Below are positions 29,031-38,949 of a stretch of 64,000 nucleotides of DNA, piece by piece. The stretch comes from Azorinus chamasolen (taxonomy: Eukaryota; Mollusca; Bivalvia; Cardiida; Solecurtidae). Position numbers and translations under genes: made by a program. Under the pieces are notes generated by a model, which had not been told where the DNA came from, made no database searches, and saw only the letters and a list, made by a program, of their open reading frames with translations. The stretch is from NCBI GenBank assembly GCA_963576725.1, contig OY755251.1, forward strand, positions 35,345,619 through 35,409,618. Direction: 5' to 3'. The first letter of the stretch is position 1; every line of letters starts with the position of its first letter.

Positions 29031-31102
29031 AAGATGTGTTTGTGAAACACTATGCCCCCTCAATATGATATTTGACCCTAAAGGATGACCTTCATCTTGA
29101 CATGTCACTCCTCAAACTGTGCAGCTTCATGGGGTACATATGCATACCAAATATCAAGTCCGTATCTCTAATGGTTCAAAAGTTATGGCCAATATTAAAA
29201 GTTGCTGACCTTTGACCATGAAGGATGACCTTGACCTTGACATGTCACCCCTCAAACTGTGCGGCTTCATGAGATACACATGCATACCAGTATCAAGGCT
29301 GTATATCTACTGGTTCAAATGGTATGGCTAATGTTAATGACCTTTGACCTTCAAAGATGACCTTGACCTTGACATGTCACCCCTCAAAATGTGCAGCCAA
29401 ATGAGAAACACATATATACAAACTATCAAGTCTGTATCTCTACTGGTTCAAAAGTTATGGCCAATGTTAAAGTCGGTGACCTTTGACCCTGAAAGATGAC
29501 CTTGACCTTGACATGCCACCCCCAAACTGTGCAGCTTCATGAGATAAACATGCATACCAAATATCAAGTCTGTATCTACAGGTTCAAAAGTTATGGCCAG
29601 TGTTAAAGTAGGTGACCTTTGACCCTAAAAGATGACCTTTACCTTGACATGTTGCCCCTCAAAATGTGCAGTTTCATGAGATACACATGGATACCAAATA
29701 TCAAGACTCTATCTCTATTGGTTCAAAAGTTATGGCCAATTTGAAGTTGGTGACCTTTGACCCTGAAGGATGACCTTGACATGTCACCCCTCAAAATGTG
29801 CAGCTTCATGAGATACACAAGCATACCAAATATCAAATCTCTATCTCTACTGATCCAGCTGATCTCTATATGTACTGGTTCAAAAGTTATGGCCAATGTT
29901 AAAGTCGGTGATTTGACCCATATGTTTGACCTCTGACCTTTAAGAGTGACCTTGACCTTTACATGTCACACCACAAAATTTGCGGCTTTATGAGATACAT
30001 ATGCATGCCAAATATCAAGTTTCTATCTGTACTGGCTCGAAAGTTATGACCAATGTTAAAGTTACAGACAAACAGATAATTTGACCTTTGACCCTGAAGA
30101 ATGACCTTGACATGTCACCCCTCAAAATGTGCAGCTTCATGTGATACACAAGCATGCCAAATATCAAATCTCTATCTCTACTGATCCAAAAGTTATGGCC
30201 AATGTTAAAGTCAGTGATTTGACCCATATATTTTACCTCTGACCTTGAAGGATGACCTTGATCTTGACATGTCACCCCTCAAAATGTGTGGCTTTATGAG
30301 ATACATACGCATGCCAGATATCAAGTCACTATCTGTACTGGCTCAAAAGTTATGACCAATGTTATAGTTACAGACAAAGAAACAGACAATTTGACCTTTG
30401 ACCCTGAAGGATGACCTTGACCTTGACATGTCACCCCTCATGCATGTATCTCATGAAGCATGCCAAATATCAAGTCTCTATCTTTACTGGTCCAAAAGTT
30501 ATGGCCAATGTTAAAGTCGATGATTTGACCCATATATTTGACCTCTGACCTTGAAGGATGACCTTGACTTTGACATGTCACCCATCAAAATATGCGGCTT
30601 TATGAGATACATATGCATGCCAAATATCAAGTCTCTATCTGTACTGACTCAAAAGTTATGACCAATGTTAACGTTGCGTTGAAGTTACAGCCAAAAAACC
30701 AGATAATTTGACCTTTGATCCTGAAGGATGACCTTGACCTTGACATTTTACCCATCAAAATGTGCGGCTTCATGAGATACACAAGCATGCCAAATATCAA
30801 GTCTCTATCTCTACTGGTCCAAAAGTTATGGCCAATGTTAAAGTCGGTGATTTGACCCATATATTTGACCTCTGACCTTGAAGAATGACATTGACCTTGA
30901 CATGTCGCCCCTCAAAATGTGCGGCTTTATGAGATACATACGCATGCCAAATATCAAGTCACTATCTGTACTGGCTCAAAAGTTATGACCAATGTTAAAG
31001 TTTCTGACAAACAAACAGACAAACAGACAAACAGACAGACAAACAGACAGGGCAAAAACAATATGCCCCCCAGATTTGATCGGGGGGGGGGGGCATAAAA
31101 AA
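29031..31102 (-). mobile_element. TGACCTTGACC tandem-array element
   Basis: Opens AAGATGTGTTTGTGAAACAC, TATGCCCCC and closes AATATGCCCCC...GGGGGCATAAAA. Between are about 13 units of 130-165 bp, each with GACCTTGACCTTGACATGTC, ACCCCTCAAAATGTGC, ATGAGATACACATGCA, CCAAATATCAAGT and CAAAAGTTATGGCCAATGTT. Before the end lies ACAGACAAACAGACA repetition, and a G tract (31082-31093). I associate this element type with bivalve genomes. Strand is arbitrary. Confidence 0.8.
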
Positions 31103-31104
31103 AT

Positions 31105-31260
31105 ATACTTAATGACCTCGCTAAGTGGGAACCTTTGTCGGTAGGTGTCTGCTTAATGCAGGATGCAAGTCATGCAGCAAGCTCTTTTGGGAACGTTCTG
31201 TATGACTTTCACCCTGCATTATGCAGCCACCTGCCCTAAAGAACAACCATGATACTTGTT
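31105..31260. mobile_element. PG-B MITE
   Basis: TGACCTCGCTAAGTGGGAAC, GTGTCTGCTTAATGCAGGAT, centre AAGCTCTTTTGGGAACGTT, TGCATTATGCAGCCACCTGC. Followed by TTCGAA-rich sequence to 31340 that looks like another PG end. Confidence 0.6.
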
Positions 31261-31399
31261 TCCATAGTTCGAATGAGCCGTGGTCGAAACGACAGTGTTC
31301 GAATTAGACGTGCTCGAAATAGCGAGGTTTACAATACTACATGACCTACACAACATATTCATTAACCCACACTCGTTTGAACAATACTAATCAACCATA

Positions 31400-31607
31400 T
31401 ACAGTAAAATCTCTCTATAACGGCCACTAAATTATGTTAATTAGTTGATATTTAGGGCAGGTGGCTGCTTAAGGCAAGGTGAAAGTAAAACAGAACGCTC
31501 CTATAGGAGCGTTCTGTTTTACGTTCACCTTGCTTTAAGCAGCCACCTGCCTTTTACACAAAATACTTGATGTAATTTAGTTGCCGTTATAGAGAGGTTT
31601 TACCGTA
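31400..31607. mobile_element. PG-A hairpin MITE, full length
   Basis: TA-bounded, CAGTAAAATCTCTCTATAAC to GAGAGGTTTTACCG. Centre GCTCCTATAGGAGC at 31497-31510. Confidence 0.92.
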
Positions 31608-31762
31608 CAGTAAATAAAATATCGCTAAATACGACCACTCAAACATTCTAAAGTCTAGTTCTAGATTTTTTTAAACAGTGTGTAGCTTAATGCAGGACAA
31701 AACCATCTTCATTTACATACTCCTATGTTAAAAGTATGCGGTCGCATTAGCGAGACTACTTT
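31606..31762. mobile_element. PG-B MITE sharing a TA with PG-A
   Basis: CAGTAAATAAAATATCGCTA, GTAGCTTAATGCAGGAC, right end GGTCGCATTAGCGAGACTAC. It begins at the TA that closes the PG-A copy. Confidence 0.65.
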
Positions 31763-31765
31763 ATA

Positions 31766-32049
31766 TACAGCTGAACTTCGATAGCTCGAACATAAGGGAT
31801 CATACAAACTAGTTCGAGATAACAGAAGTTCAAGTTATCCCATTTCTGATCTGGACAGTTTCTTAAGTTCACAGCTTAATGCAAGTCTAAATTAATGCTG
31901 AAAGCTCCTGAAGGAGCTGCCACACATGTGTTTCTAGAAATACATTTTCGAGCAATTCTGAATTGTAATTTTTGGAAAGACCGAACTTTTAGTTCGAGCT
32001 ATCCAGAAGTTCGAGTTATCTGAGTTCGAGATATCGAAGTACAACTGTA
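31766..32049. mobile_element. PG-C MITE
   Basis: TA-bounded, CAGCTGAACTTCGATAGCTC to GAGATATCGAAGTACAACTG, centre AAAGCTCCTGAAGGAGCTG. Third PG element in a row. A worn GGATCC-class core (TTTGGATACAGCTC..) follows at 32100-32165. Confidence 0.85.
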
Positions 32050-32301
32050 CATGAATGAATCCTTCACCATTATCATGCTCAGTACGACCTGCCATTTGCA
32101 AACAGTTTGGATACAGCTCAAAAGCCCAGTAACTCGTCGTCTTACATGTATCAAGATTCAAACTATTTGGCAACTAGGCCAATAGTTTCTTAAAAGCTTG
32201 AATGAATCAGAAGGAAGTGAACTCTGCTCCAGGTTATGGTTGCAGGGGACAGATAGCTTCTCAAACACGAGGAGACGGGGTAAGTAGATGCTGTTGCATA
32301 A

Positions 32302-32511
32302 TACAGTAAAATTCCGCTAATGCGACCACCTAAAAGGGGTATAATTCTGGGTGATAGATGCAGGTGGAAGCTTAATGGAGGACACAAGTAATGCAAAAAG
32401 CTCCTATGGGGAGCTTTCTGTATTGATTTTATCCTGCATTAAGCAACCACCTGCTTTTAAAGACACCCATGTTTATACATTAGGTGGTCGCATTAGAGGG
32501 GTTCTACTGTA
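32302..32511. mobile_element. PG-B MITE (GCGACCACC subtype), full length
   Basis: TA, CAGTAAAATTCCGCTAATGC, GACCACCTAAAAGG; centre AAAGCTCCTATGGGGAGCTTT; right end GGTGGTCGCATTAGAGGGGT, TCTACTGTA. Confidence 0.88.
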
Positions 32512-32712
32512 TGATAGAGTCTCACTAATGCGACCACATTATTTATGGACATATGTGTTTGTAAAAGCATGTGATTGCTTAATTCAGGGCAGAGGTAATG
32601 CAAAAAGCTTCTAAAGGAGCTTTTTACATAACATTTGTCCTGCATTACGCTACCACCCTGCTTTAAAAATCAGAATGAGACTTCGTTCGAGTGGTCCAAT
32701 TAGCGACACATT
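32512..32712. mobile_element. PG-B MITE, second copy in tandem
   Basis: TAGAGTCTCACTAATGCGAC, GATTGCTTAATTCAGGGCAG, centre AAAGCTTCTAAAGGAGCTTT, right end GAGTGGTCCAATTAGCGACA. Directly abuts the preceding copy. Confidence 0.75.
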
Positions 32713-32789
32713 ATTTAAAGACTTCCCAGTCATGCTTCATTAACGTACGAGTCATCAGAATTGAGACTGAATTGCGCTTTACTGTTACC

Positions 32790-32913
32790 GTTATATAACC
32801 AGCTTTGAACACACAGGGCAGATCCTGATCAGATGGGTCATACAGTAAACGTCTGATCAGGATATGCTATGTTTGCAGAGGCGTTCAAGGCGTACGTAAA
32901 GTAACGAGTTAAT
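32790..32913. mobile_element. TTAA-3 MITE, core and right end
   Basis: GGCAGATCCTGATCAGATGG, GTCTGATCAGGATATGCTAT, end CGTAAAGTAACGAGTTAA. It lies just beyond the 3' end of the cGLR gene. Confidence 0.65.
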
Positions 32914-32931
32914 GTCCTCAAACAGTTTTAC

Positions 32932-32937
32932 TTTATT
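32932..32937 (-). terminator. Probable poly(A) signal of the cGLR gene
   Basis: AATAAA on the minus strand, 107 bases after the TGA stop and the first such hexamer downstream. No transcript evidence. Confidence 0.55.
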
Positions 32938-33043
32938 GTCAAGGTGACCATTCTGAAAGAAAAAGGGAACTAATCAACGTGCCGGAATAGACTGGGGCCC
33001 TGCGCGAACTAAAACCTTCGTCACCCGTTATGTTAGCTTTATG

Positions 33044-35164
33044 TCACTCAACAGACGATATCTTATTCCAAACACACAGCACATGAAACATAGCGGCATT
33101 GCGCTTCGGTCGAACTTTCCAAGACTCCGCAAAACACGACAGCCCTTGTTCTAAATCATTTTCTTGGAGATACATCCAACCAAGAAGATTAAAGGCCGTG
33201 TCCCGATGTCCAAGATCAGTTCCTTTACAGATCAACTCGCGCAGATGTTTCAAAGCAGTCTGTTTATATGTCCGTCGGTTGAGTTTCGAACTTGCAACAT
33301 ACTTTAAGAAATACAGATAAACGAATGCATCAACAGCAGCGCAGTCATACCAGGGGCAACTTTCATTGTTCCGTTGATCCGGAATTGTTCCTAATGATCT
33401 TAACATTTCAAAGCGTAGTGGCCAAGGGACTATGTCAGATTCCGAGGGGCGGAAAACAATGCAGCTCGCCACATGGTTTTGCAGAAAGGACTCTGTGTTA
33501 TATTTGAACATCGCTTTTTGGACATGTATTGGCGTTGGTGTTGTTTCATAAGGATTATCAGGACAGGAACACACGTGTAGTACTGGCTGGTGAAGACCCT
33601 CCTCTAACTGACGCGTAAGGCGTAAACATTGTTCATACTTATGAAAGCGCAGCCAGATCGTAGCTCGTAACAGAAATGCGCCAAGATAACCAGTGGCTAC
33701 TGCCTTTTGCAAATGCTCATCACATTTGTTCATCAGTTGCAATCTTACCTTTGGGATTCTGCAACGAAGTGTTTGTATAGAGAGTTTAACTGCTTGTTGT
33801 AAATGCAGCCACGGTGCTAAAATAGTTTTTACAATGTTTATTTCTTCTTCAGAGTGATCCATGAAAATATCACTGCTGCGAACATTATCAATAGTAACCA
33901 TCAATGACTGAAGGTGAGGAGTTGCTGCACACTTTATGATATCTCTTCTACAGGCTAGAATATTTCCTATGGTCCGCACCAAGTGTGTAAATCTGAATGC
34001 AGCAACACTGTCGTTTATTCGTGTTGTCGATTTCAGAACAGTCGAACCTCCATGCCCGAACAATAGTTGGCCAATCGATTCTGTTTTGAGTCTGGAGAGA
34101 AAGCCGGGACCCTCCTGAAGAAGTGAACGTAGTATGTACTGTAGATATAGCTTGGACTGTTTGTAGCCTCGCTTTGCGAACAAATTCTGGTCTTTGACAA
34201 AGAAATTTGGACAGTACTGGTATCGAACCATATTTAGGAAAATAGTCATACAGGTGAACACACAGCCAATGAGATTGTCGGGAGTCCAGATGTGTTCCGG
34301 GTAGATCCTTGCCGCGTAGAATACACATGTTTTGCATTGGTACGAGGTAATCTTTTCGCTGACGACATCAATGTTCAGGAATTCCTCTTTTATCAACTTC
34401 ATCAAAATATATACCTTATGTTGAACTGGATTTAAGCATGTTACCAGTTGCCTTTCTTGCAACGTAAACGACAATCGCCATTCAGTATCTCTCTCAAAAC
34501 TGTTTGCATATCCTGTTCCAACTGCCATGCAACCAGCTTGGTTCATCTTCATCGTTTGTTCCGTCGAAGGCCATAGGAACGTTGTTTGGTCTTGTATCCA
34601 GCCTGTTGCGAAATGCGGTATTTCTGAACCTCTGAATGCAAACACATTATCAAATATGTGTCTCCCACTTTTGTCAAAAAGTGCATCTGCAGGACCATTG
34701 GCCAATGCTTTTTCTCCTGAAGAATTAAGGTGCTTGAAACAGAAATTCCCATTTATATCAATTTCAAACCCGTTCAAGTGATCTTTGTCAGCTACTGTTA
34801 TAGGTCTCCCGTCCAGTAAAAGGTGAAGCTTTATATAGCCAGGAAAGGTGTTATCACTACGATGCATAAAAAGTGATAAACTCGGAGGAGCATGCGCTAA
34901 ATCGGCCACAAGCGGAAATACTTGGTTCATACAGTAAACAATATCAATATCCGAGGTTGTTGCGGGAGTGACAGACCCTTCGTAGGAACTTCCACACCGG
35001 TAAGCCCTGACAAGCTTGTCGGACTTGATGGTCATTTTGATGGTGTCAAGAACCTCGTTGATCTTTGATGCTTGCTGGTGCATCTGCCTAAAAGTTTCTG
35101 AGGCACCAACATTTTCCATAACATCATACAGCCGCCTAGACATTCCATTTAGCCCACCTTCCAT
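33044..35164 (-). CDS. cGAS-like receptor (Mab-21 domain nucleotidyltransferase)
   Basis: 706 residues in one exon. Predicted to make a cyclic (oligo)nucleotide second messenger for STING-type innate immune signalling in the cytosol once it binds its ligand. Seen: the nucleotidyltransferase P-loop (G58-S59-S60, with GSSYEGS), the SDIDIVY strand giving acids D72 and D74, and FDNVFAF at 171-177, whose D172 falls where the third acid of human cGAS lies. The EWRLSF motif (228-233) matches the ETWRLSF region of cGAS. TWRLSF-adjacent helices (HKVYILMKLIKEEF) carry no Cys/His cluster, so the cGAS zinc thumb is absent. The helical C-terminus (about 480-700) has TPR-like pairs, for example AFNLLGWMYLQENDLEQGLS near 657, typical of bivalve family members. 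The start has A at -3 and G at +4. Alternative: a Mab-21-like protein with another ligand or product. Ligand unknown. Confidence 0.92.
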   Translation of the reverse strand: MEGGLNGMSRRLYDVMENVGASETFRQMHQQASKINEVLDTIKMTIKSDKLVRAYRCGSSYEGSVTPATTSDIDIVYCMNQVFPLVADLAHAPPSLSLFMHRSDNTFPGYIKLHLLLDGRPITVADKDHLNGFEIDINGNFCFKHLNSSGEKALANGPADALFDKSGRHIFDNVFAFRGSEIPHFATGWIQDQTTFLWPSTEQTMKMNQAGCMAVGTGYANSFERDTEWRLSFTLQERQLVTCLNPVQHKVYILMKLIKEEFLNIDVVSEKITSYQCKTCVFYAARIYPEHIWTPDNLIGCVFTCMTIFLNMVRYQYCPNFFVKDQNLFAKRGYKQSKLYLQYILRSLLQEGPGFLSRLKTESIGQLLFGHGGSTVLKSTTRINDSVAAFRFTHLVRTIGNILACRRDIIKCAATPHLQSLMVTIDNVRSSDIFMDHSEEEINIVKTILAPWLHLQQAVKLSIQTLRCRIPKVRLQLMNKCDEHLQKAVATGYLGAFLLRATIWLRFHKYEQCLRLTRQLEEGLHQPVLHVCSCPDNPYETTPTPIHVQKAMFKYNTESFLQNHVASCIVFRPSESDIVPWPLRFEMLRSLGTIPDQRNNESCPWYDCAAVDAFVYLYFLKYVASSKLNRRTYKQTALKHLRELICKGTDLGHRDTAFNLLGWMYLQENDLEQGLSCFAESWKVRPKRNAAMFHVLCVWNKISSVE

Positions 35165-35171
35165 TTTCAGA

Positions 35172-35180
35172 CTGAAACAG
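35172..35180 (-). promoter_or_regulatory. Possible splice acceptor just upstream of the cGLR start
   Basis: Minus strand CTGTTTCAG ends seven bases before the ATG. If used, the gene would have a separate 5' UTR exon and the whole coding sequence would sit in the last exon. The pyrimidine tract is short, so this is tentative. Confidence 0.3.
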
Positions 35181-35328
35181 ATACAGGCTTGAACTACTTA
35201 CAGAGTACAAAGACATTATATCTTAACCTCTAGAGCGTTGAATTAACTGTTGTTGGTAGAAAAATGTCATCGACTTCAGTTGTCATATTTGATTTATCTT
35301 GCACTTCTTTTCAACAACACGTCAGAGT

Positions 35329-35410
35329 ATCAAACAGTTTGGATCATGTTGAGACACCGAGTTAATCAGCGTCTCATCTGGATCCAAACTATGTGTACAG
35401 GTAATCATCC
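35329..35410. mobile_element. TTAA-5 core in the cGLR 5' flank
   Basis: AAACAGTTTGGATCATGTTG, AGACACCGAGTTAATCAGCG, TCTCATCTGGATCCAAAC; no terminal TTAA. About 165-245 bases upstream of the start codon, so it may lie in the promoter or 5' UTR. Confidence 0.65.
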
Positions 35411-35480
35411 ACCAACCAGTAGCAGGCTTAAGATTAATTATCCCCATTTATTCGAATACCCAATCTTCCCTCTCCACCGG

Positions 35481-35486
35481 TTTATA
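35481..35486 (-). promoter_or_regulatory. TATA-like box upstream of the cGLR gene
   Basis: TATAAA on the minus strand, about 320 bases before the ATG. A start site near 35450 would place the TTAA-5 hairpin in the 5' UTR. AT-rich surroundings make chance occurrence likely. Confidence 0.25.
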
Positions 35487-35532
35487 AGCTGGTACCATTT
35501 TAACTTAAAATAAACTAACTACACTAATAAAG

Positions 35533-36148
35533 TAAATAGCTAATACAATGCATAGCTAATACAATACATAGCTAATGCAATACATAGCTAATATAAAACG
35601 TAGCTAATGTAATACATAGCTAATGTAATACATAGCTAATGTAATACATAGCTAATACAATGCATAGCTAATACAATACATAGCTAATACAATACATAGT
35701 TAATGAAATGCATAGCTAATGTTATACACAGTTAATACAATGCATAGTTAATACAATATATAGCTAATACAATACATAGCTAATACAATACATAGATAAT
35801 ACAATACATATCTAATATAATACATAGCTGATACAATACATATCTAATACGATACATAGTTAACACAATACATAGCTAATACAAACTATAGCTAATATAA
35901 CACATAGCTAATATAGCAAATAGATAATACAATACATATATAGCTAATATAAAACATGGCTAATACAATACATAGCTAATGTATTACATAGGTAATACAA
36001 TACATATTTAATATAATACATAACTGATGCAATATATAGCTAATGCAATAAATAGCTAATACAATACATAGCTAATACACAATACAATACAGAACTAATA
36101 TAATACATAGTTGATACAATAAATAGCTAGTACAATATAGAGTTAATG
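35533..36148. repeat. 16-bp minisatellite (AATACATAGCTAATAC), about 38 copies
   Basis: Imperfect array with unit AATACATAGCTAATAC and variants (AATGTAATACATAGCT, AATATAAAACATAGC). Lies about 370 bases upstream of the cGLR start codon. The following 36149-36430 is AT-rich with a C tract (36294-36304). Confidence 0.93.
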
Positions 36149-36434
36149 CACATCATTTCAATCATGGCATACATGCATGTGTAATTTTAATTTAGTTGAA
36201 CATTTCCGGTAAATATTTTCATTAATTTAAAACATGATAGAATCAATAGCAGATGACTATTTCTAGTGAAAAACAGATCTAACTAAAAATGCACCCCCCC
36301 CCCCGAAAAAACACACACAACAAAACGGACGAGCCGTTCAATCTAGGTACAATATGTTTGCAAATGGGTCAAATGACATCTTTATCAAGCGCAGGGTTAA
36401 GCCGAGAAAAACTCATCGGGTACACAAAAACGAA

Positions 36435-36620
36435 AACCGCACGCTAAGTAATTTTTTCGTCTGCAACAATTGTCGTCTGCTTCAATTCTTAAAATAAATT
36501 TTCTCTAACTTCTTTGCAAAAATATGATCAAGATGACAAACAGTTTGGATCCTGATGAGACGCCGCATTATGCTGTTAGCATAGGTAATCACAGTTTAGC
36601 CGCTAGCGTGCAAAGAGTTA
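36435..36620. mobile_element. TTAA-5 MITE
   Basis: CGTCTGCAACAATTGTCGTC, ATATGATCAAGATGACAAAC, core AGTTTGGATCCTGATGAGAC GCCGC with the right half lost, end CTAGCGTGCAAAGAGTTAA. Confidence 0.7.
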
Positions 36621-36652
36621 AAGAAAACAAGTTGTCTGGAACAGGTGCAGCT

Positions 36653-36919
36653 TTAATTCTTTCGCTGCCAAATAGTGTCGTGCCCTATAGACATTGTTTT
36701 TGTTACATGTATGTACAGCAGGATCGAATTATAAATACAAAAACAAATCATTTAGGGTTTTACCTCTCGATTAAATCTGCTGCGGCGTGCCTATGTCGTC
36801 TGCAAACTATTAGCGCAGTTACACATAGATCCTGATGAGACGCTGAGTTACTCAGCTTCTGATCTGGATCCAAACTGCACAGGTAATCACAGATGCGATA
36901 TTGACAGCGAAAGAGTTAA
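36653..36919. mobile_element. TTAA-5 MITE, first of an abutting trio
   Basis: TTAATTCTTTCGCTGCCAAA to GACAGCGAAAGAGTTAA; core AGATCCTGATGAGACGCTGA, GCTTCTGATCTGGATCCAAA. Confidence 0.8.
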
Positions 36920-37166
36920 TTTTGCCTCGTGGATATTTAGTAAATACGAGTTCCAATGACAGTATGAATAATAATTAGATAATGGCATTATGAACAATAA
37001 AATGCTTTACCATGGCAATTATTTAAAATCATATACCTAAACTATTCCATTAACAGACAGAACCGACCTTGATCTAGCGACTCCTACTTTGCCGTTGGGT
37101 TTGGTTTTACTTTGTTAGTAAAAAATGTGAAAACTGAAAAGGTGTTTCTATAAGGTAATGGTTTAA
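36916..37166. mobile_element. TTAA-3-like MITE, second of the trio
   Basis: TTAATTTTGCCTCGTGGATA, AATAATAATTAGATAATGG, worn core GACCTTGATCTAGCGACTCC, end ATAAGGTAATGGTTTAA. Shares TTAA with both neighbours. Confidence 0.7.
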
Positions 37167-37353
37167 CTCTTTAGCTGCCCATGGCGTAGTTGTGATAACG
37201 TATAGGCAAACAGTTTTGATCCAAAATGAGACGCGGGGTAACTCGGCGTCTCATCAGGATCCAAGCTGTTTGTTACTGTGCGTATATTTTTAAACAAAAT
37301 TAAGAAAGGTGACAATTATAGTAGACGAAACATGTTAGCAGCGAAAGAGTTAA
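37163..37353. mobile_element. TTAA-5 MITE, third of the trio
   Basis: TTAACTCTTTAGCTGCCCAT to AGCAGCGAAAGAGTTAA. Core TTTGATCCAAAATGAGACGC, GGCGTCTCATCAGGATCCAA with the A:A mismatch. Confidence 0.85.
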
Positions 37354-37365
37354 TACCATTGTTCT

Positions 37366-37586
37366 ATACCCATTCCCTCATATTGTCGCCTTTTGACACC
37401 TCTGTAAAAGTCATTTTTGAAAACATTGTGATAAAAAGAGCTCCTAAGGAGCAAATGCTTTACTTATTACAATGGTTTCAAAACAACACAATTCTAAAAT
37501 ATTCCTTTTCTCTACTTAATGCTCCTTTTCAGTAGATTATTCAGAGGTTAAGTCTAAAAATAGTCTATGATAGGGTAATGGGTTAA
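37366..37586. mobile_element. TTAA-1 MITE
   Basis: CCCATTCCCTCATATTGTCG to GATAGGGTAATGGGTTAA; centre AAAGAGCTCCTAAGGAGCAAATG, CTTTTCAGTAGATTATTCAG block. Confidence 0.8.
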
Positions 37587-37654
37587 CCGTGACGACGATA
37601 GAGATGTATGTGCAAACCATCGATCAAATGACTGAACCTGTTGAATTCTAATAT

Positions 37655-37844
37655 TACAAAAGAACCTGTTTTAAGCGACCATTAAAATAGATCAAATTTT
37701 GGGTATGTAAGGCAGGTGATAGCTTAATGCAGGTCAACAGTAATGCAGTTTTCTGCATTAGTTTTGCCCTGCATTAAGCAACCATATGCTTTTTAACACT
37801 CCTATGTTCAATAAATGAATGGCCGCTTAGGACAGGTTCTAGTA
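37655..37844. mobile_element. PG-B MITE (CTTAAG subtype)
   Basis: TA, CAAAAGAACCTGTTTTAAGC; GATAGCTTAATGCAGGTC; centre reduced to AATGCAGTTTTCTGCATT; right end GGCCGCTTAGGACAGGTTCT, AGTA. Confidence 0.8.
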
Positions 37845-37857
37845 TAATGCAATTAAC

Positions 37858-38066
37858 AGAAAAGAAAACCTCTATAGTGACCAACATTAATGAAAGCTCG
37901 TCGAGATTTATAAGAACATATGGTTACTTAATATAGGACAAAAGTAATGCAGAAAGTTTGAATAGAAGCTTTCTGCGTAATGTTCGTCCTGCATTAAGCT
38001 ATCGCCTGTCTTTAAGAACCAGAATTATATATCTTTTTAACGTCGTTTTATAGAGGTTTCTCTGCA
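37858..38066. mobile_element. PG-B MITE
   Basis: GAAAACCTCTATAGTGACCA; AATGCAGAAAGTTTGAATAG, AAGCTTTCTGCG centre; CCTGCATTAAGCTATCGCCT; end GTTTTATAGAGGTTTCTCTG. A truncated GGATCC core is at 38227-38275. Confidence 0.7.
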
Positions 38067-38444
38067 TAATAAATACAGTGAGATTTACCTGTACAATTCA
38101 TACACTATCCGCTCCGTGTTTTGACATGTTAACGTGTACACATTATATATCTAGTCTATTAATATACCCAAGAATAAGCTGCTCATTTAACCATATTGTA
38201 CCGCTTAGTGCGATTCAGTAGATTATGTGCAAACAGTTTGGATTCAGATGAGACGCCGAGGATCCAAACTGTTTGAAACTCGGTTATATGTACCAATGTT
38301 TTACATGTTTGATCGAATCGCAAGCTGTAAAAATTGCACCTGCTCCAAATTTGAGCAGACATTATTTTTGTATATAGGTGGCAGGGTAAATCACGTGTAT
38401 TTATACGAGACATATCAAGCGTGGTCCAAGTGTACACAGTTTGT

Positions 38445-38947
38445 AAATTACACACACAAGAATACAGTCAATATCCGTGTAAGGAATAATGGCATCATGA
38501 ATATGTATTAACTGAGTATGTACACAAGATGTGTTCGCTTAGGCAGAAACTATAGAATCAGTCCAATACAATACCATAAGCAAACATAGCATACCCTATA
38601 AGAGACGCCTAATCAGGGTCTACTCTGTTTACAAATGCGTAAAGGGCGCTTAATTGAAGGAAAGGGTATAAACACACATTCTAGTTACATATTGAAATAT
38701 CTAATTCATGAATATTAATAAACTTTATAGATAATTACTGACCGTCTAAGTAATGATAGCTTGTGGTTGTAATGGTGTTATAAACAAAACGATAATTAAA
38801 AGTTTTGCTACGACAGAAACTAGAATCATATCTATAATAATTATATCATATAAGCAAACAGCAGATCCTATCAGATGGCTCCTATAGGAGCCGTCTGACC
38901 TGGGTCTTCTCTGTTTGCTAAGGTGTGAAAAGGCATATTTACATGTA
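38445..38947. mobile_element. Two TTAA-3 MITEs in a row
   Basis: 38445-38670: GTAAGGAATAATGGCATCAT, core ACCCTATAAGAGACGCCTAA, TCAGGGTCTAC, end GAAGGAAAGGGTAT. 38700-38947: TCATGAATATTAATAAACTT, core with GGCTCCTATAGGAGCC (GCTCCTATAGGAGC at 38878-38891), CTGACCTGGGTC, TGTTTGCTAAGGTG. Outer TTAA sites are worn. Confidence 0.7.
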
Positions 38948-38949
38948 TT

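Noticed and set aside
33948..34337. 129-residue minus-strand frame and other frames inside 33044-35164
   Set aside because: Out of phase with the 706-residue cGLR frame, which carries the recognisable motifs.
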